Source of the DNA: an uncultured Porphyromonas sp. | GTDB lineage: Bacteria; Bacteroidota; Bacteroidia; Bacteroidales; Porphyromonadaceae | DNA length: 15,427 nucleotides | Reading direction: 5' to 3' | Assembly (NCBI GenBank): GCA_947253195.1 | Contig: CAMXXM010000008.1 | Span: 1 to 15,427, forward strand | In this document: in pieces, positions 14,735-15,427 of the stretch | Position numbering within the stretch: the first letter of the stretch is position 1 | Layout of the letters: each line of letters opens with the position of its first letter | The notes under the pieces: model-generated | Told to the model about the DNA's origin: nothing | The model's database searches: none | What the model saw: only the letters and a program-made list of their open reading frames with translations | Made by a program: the position numbers and the translations under genes

Positions 14735-15379
14735 ATGGCTGAGTACTATGCCTTAGGAGCAGGTCTGCCGACACTGAGACCGGAGATCTGGAAAAATCCT
14801 CCACTCACTCTGTGGGAGTTTGTGGAGAGCCTTCGCGGGCAGCTTTCCCGCCGAGATGGTCAGCTCCTGGACCTGCTGCTCCTCAGTGAGGACAACAGGG
14901 CACTCGTGGCTCTGCTCTATGATCGACCGATCCCTGAGCCGCAGGTTCCATACGTGGTAGGGCTCGACCAGCTACGCAAGTTGGTCGATGCGGCACAGCG
15001 AGGTATGATTACCTCCGAGATGGTGGGAGAGGAGCTACACTTCGACCCGAAGACCTATCCCTCCTATCTGGTGGACTTTATGTATGAGTATCGCCACGAT
15101 CAGGAGATAGACCGCCCTGCAGAGCATTTCTACGAGGATATCCTAGATAATTATTACTTCCGCTACGTTATGAAGCGGGGGGATAAATTTGTCCGCACCT
15201 GGGTTGGTTTTGATCGCTCCATCCGCCTTGTCCTGGCAGCTATTACGATCAAGCGCCACGACCTTGACGCTCGTAGGCTGATCGTTGGTGATAGTGAGCT
15301 GGTGCGTCTCCTCAGGAGTGGCAACTGGCATGATATAAGTTTCCTCGAGGAGGGAGAGGTGGTGCAGAAGGTGCTACAG
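14735..15379 (+). CDS. DUF2764 protein of the V-type ATPase operon, 3'-truncated by contig end
   Basis: The 215 genuine residues start MAEYYALGAGLPTLRPEIWKN and resemble the DUF2764 family that sits between subunits E and A in Bacteroidota V-type ATPase operons. It is mostly helical and acidic, and soluble, with no membrane segment or signal peptide. By position and fold class it may replace subunit C (the rotor-to-membrane connector, otherwise missing from these operons), but that is inference. The last genuine codon is CAG at 15377-15379; from 15380 the sequence is sequencing adapter, so the apparent C-terminal residues LSLIHISEPTRPLF are an artefact apart from any chance match, and the true C-terminus is outside the data. 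Full family proteins are somewhat longer. Confidence 0.85.
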
Positions 15380-15427
15380 CTGTCTCTTATACACATCTCC
15401 GAGCCCACGAGACCGTTATTCTAATCT
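15380..15427 (+). other. Nextera transposase adapter contamination at contig end
   Basis: CTGTCTCTTATACACATCT (15380-15398) is the reverse complement of the 19-bp Tn5 mosaic end. CCGAGCCCACGAGAC (15399-15413) is the adjoining read-2 side adapter. CGTTATTCTA (15414-15423) has the length of a 10-nt i7 index, and ATCT (15424-15427) is the first part of the P7 sequence. The order is that of a read running through a short insert into the adapter. It is not genomic DNA. Confidence 0.97.

Noticed and set aside
15163..15408. Minus-strand ORF beginning MGSEMCIRDS
   Set aside because: Its start lies in the sequencing adapter and the rest is antisense to the DUF2764 gene.

Overview
The window looks like a chromosomal contig end from a Bacteroidota species, most likely Porphyromonas or a close relative. 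Three things point there: promoters with the Bacteroidota -7 box (TAnnTTTG) and almost no Shine-Dalgarno signals; single-chain iron-sulfur serine dehydratase and ATP-type PEP carboxykinase; and a purH-mreBCD-mrdA-rodA cluster plus the start of a V-type ATPase operon with a DUF2764 gene, both typical of that phylum. Base composition looks even, with no sign of phage, plasmid or insertion sequence. Every gene is on the + strand.

Layout. 1-1539: 3' part of pckA, closed by a strong intrinsic terminator. 1767-1938: a tRNA-Pro(CGG) unit with its own promoter and terminator. 1965-2046: an array of four palindromic 16-mers at an exact 22-bp period. 2047-2282: a control region before sdaA (L-serine ammonia-lyase). 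3601-13297: a long tightly packed run, purH, mreB, mreC, mreD, mrdA, rodA, an AmpG-like MFS permease and a GH130 phosphorylase, with gaps from overlapping ATGA to about 60 nt. 13350-13431: a second four-unit array of the same repeat at the same 22-bp period. 13488-13873: rpsU with promoter and terminator. 14027 onward: V-type ATPase subunit E and a DUF2764 gene that is cut by the contig end.

How the genes fit together. pckA and sdaA are central carbon and amino-acid catabolism genes (oxaloacetate/PEP interconversion, serine to pyruvate). The central operon joins the last two steps of IMP synthesis to the elongasome: MreB filament, MreC/MreD scaffold, PBP2 transpeptidase and RodA glycan polymerase. 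Two genes follow that look built to import and phosphorolyse a small beta-mannoside, most likely Man-beta-1,4-GlcNAc from host N-glycans. The product GlcNAc could feed peptidoglycan precursors, but that link is inference.

The most interesting unexplained structure is the pair of 22-bp-period palindrome arrays. Each lies between the end of one transcription unit and the promoter of the next; the first is also one nearly perfect 82-bp inverted repeat. The last 48 bases (15380-15427) are not genomic: they are a Nextera transposase adapter with an apparent 10-nt index, so the final protein's C-terminal residues are artefactual.
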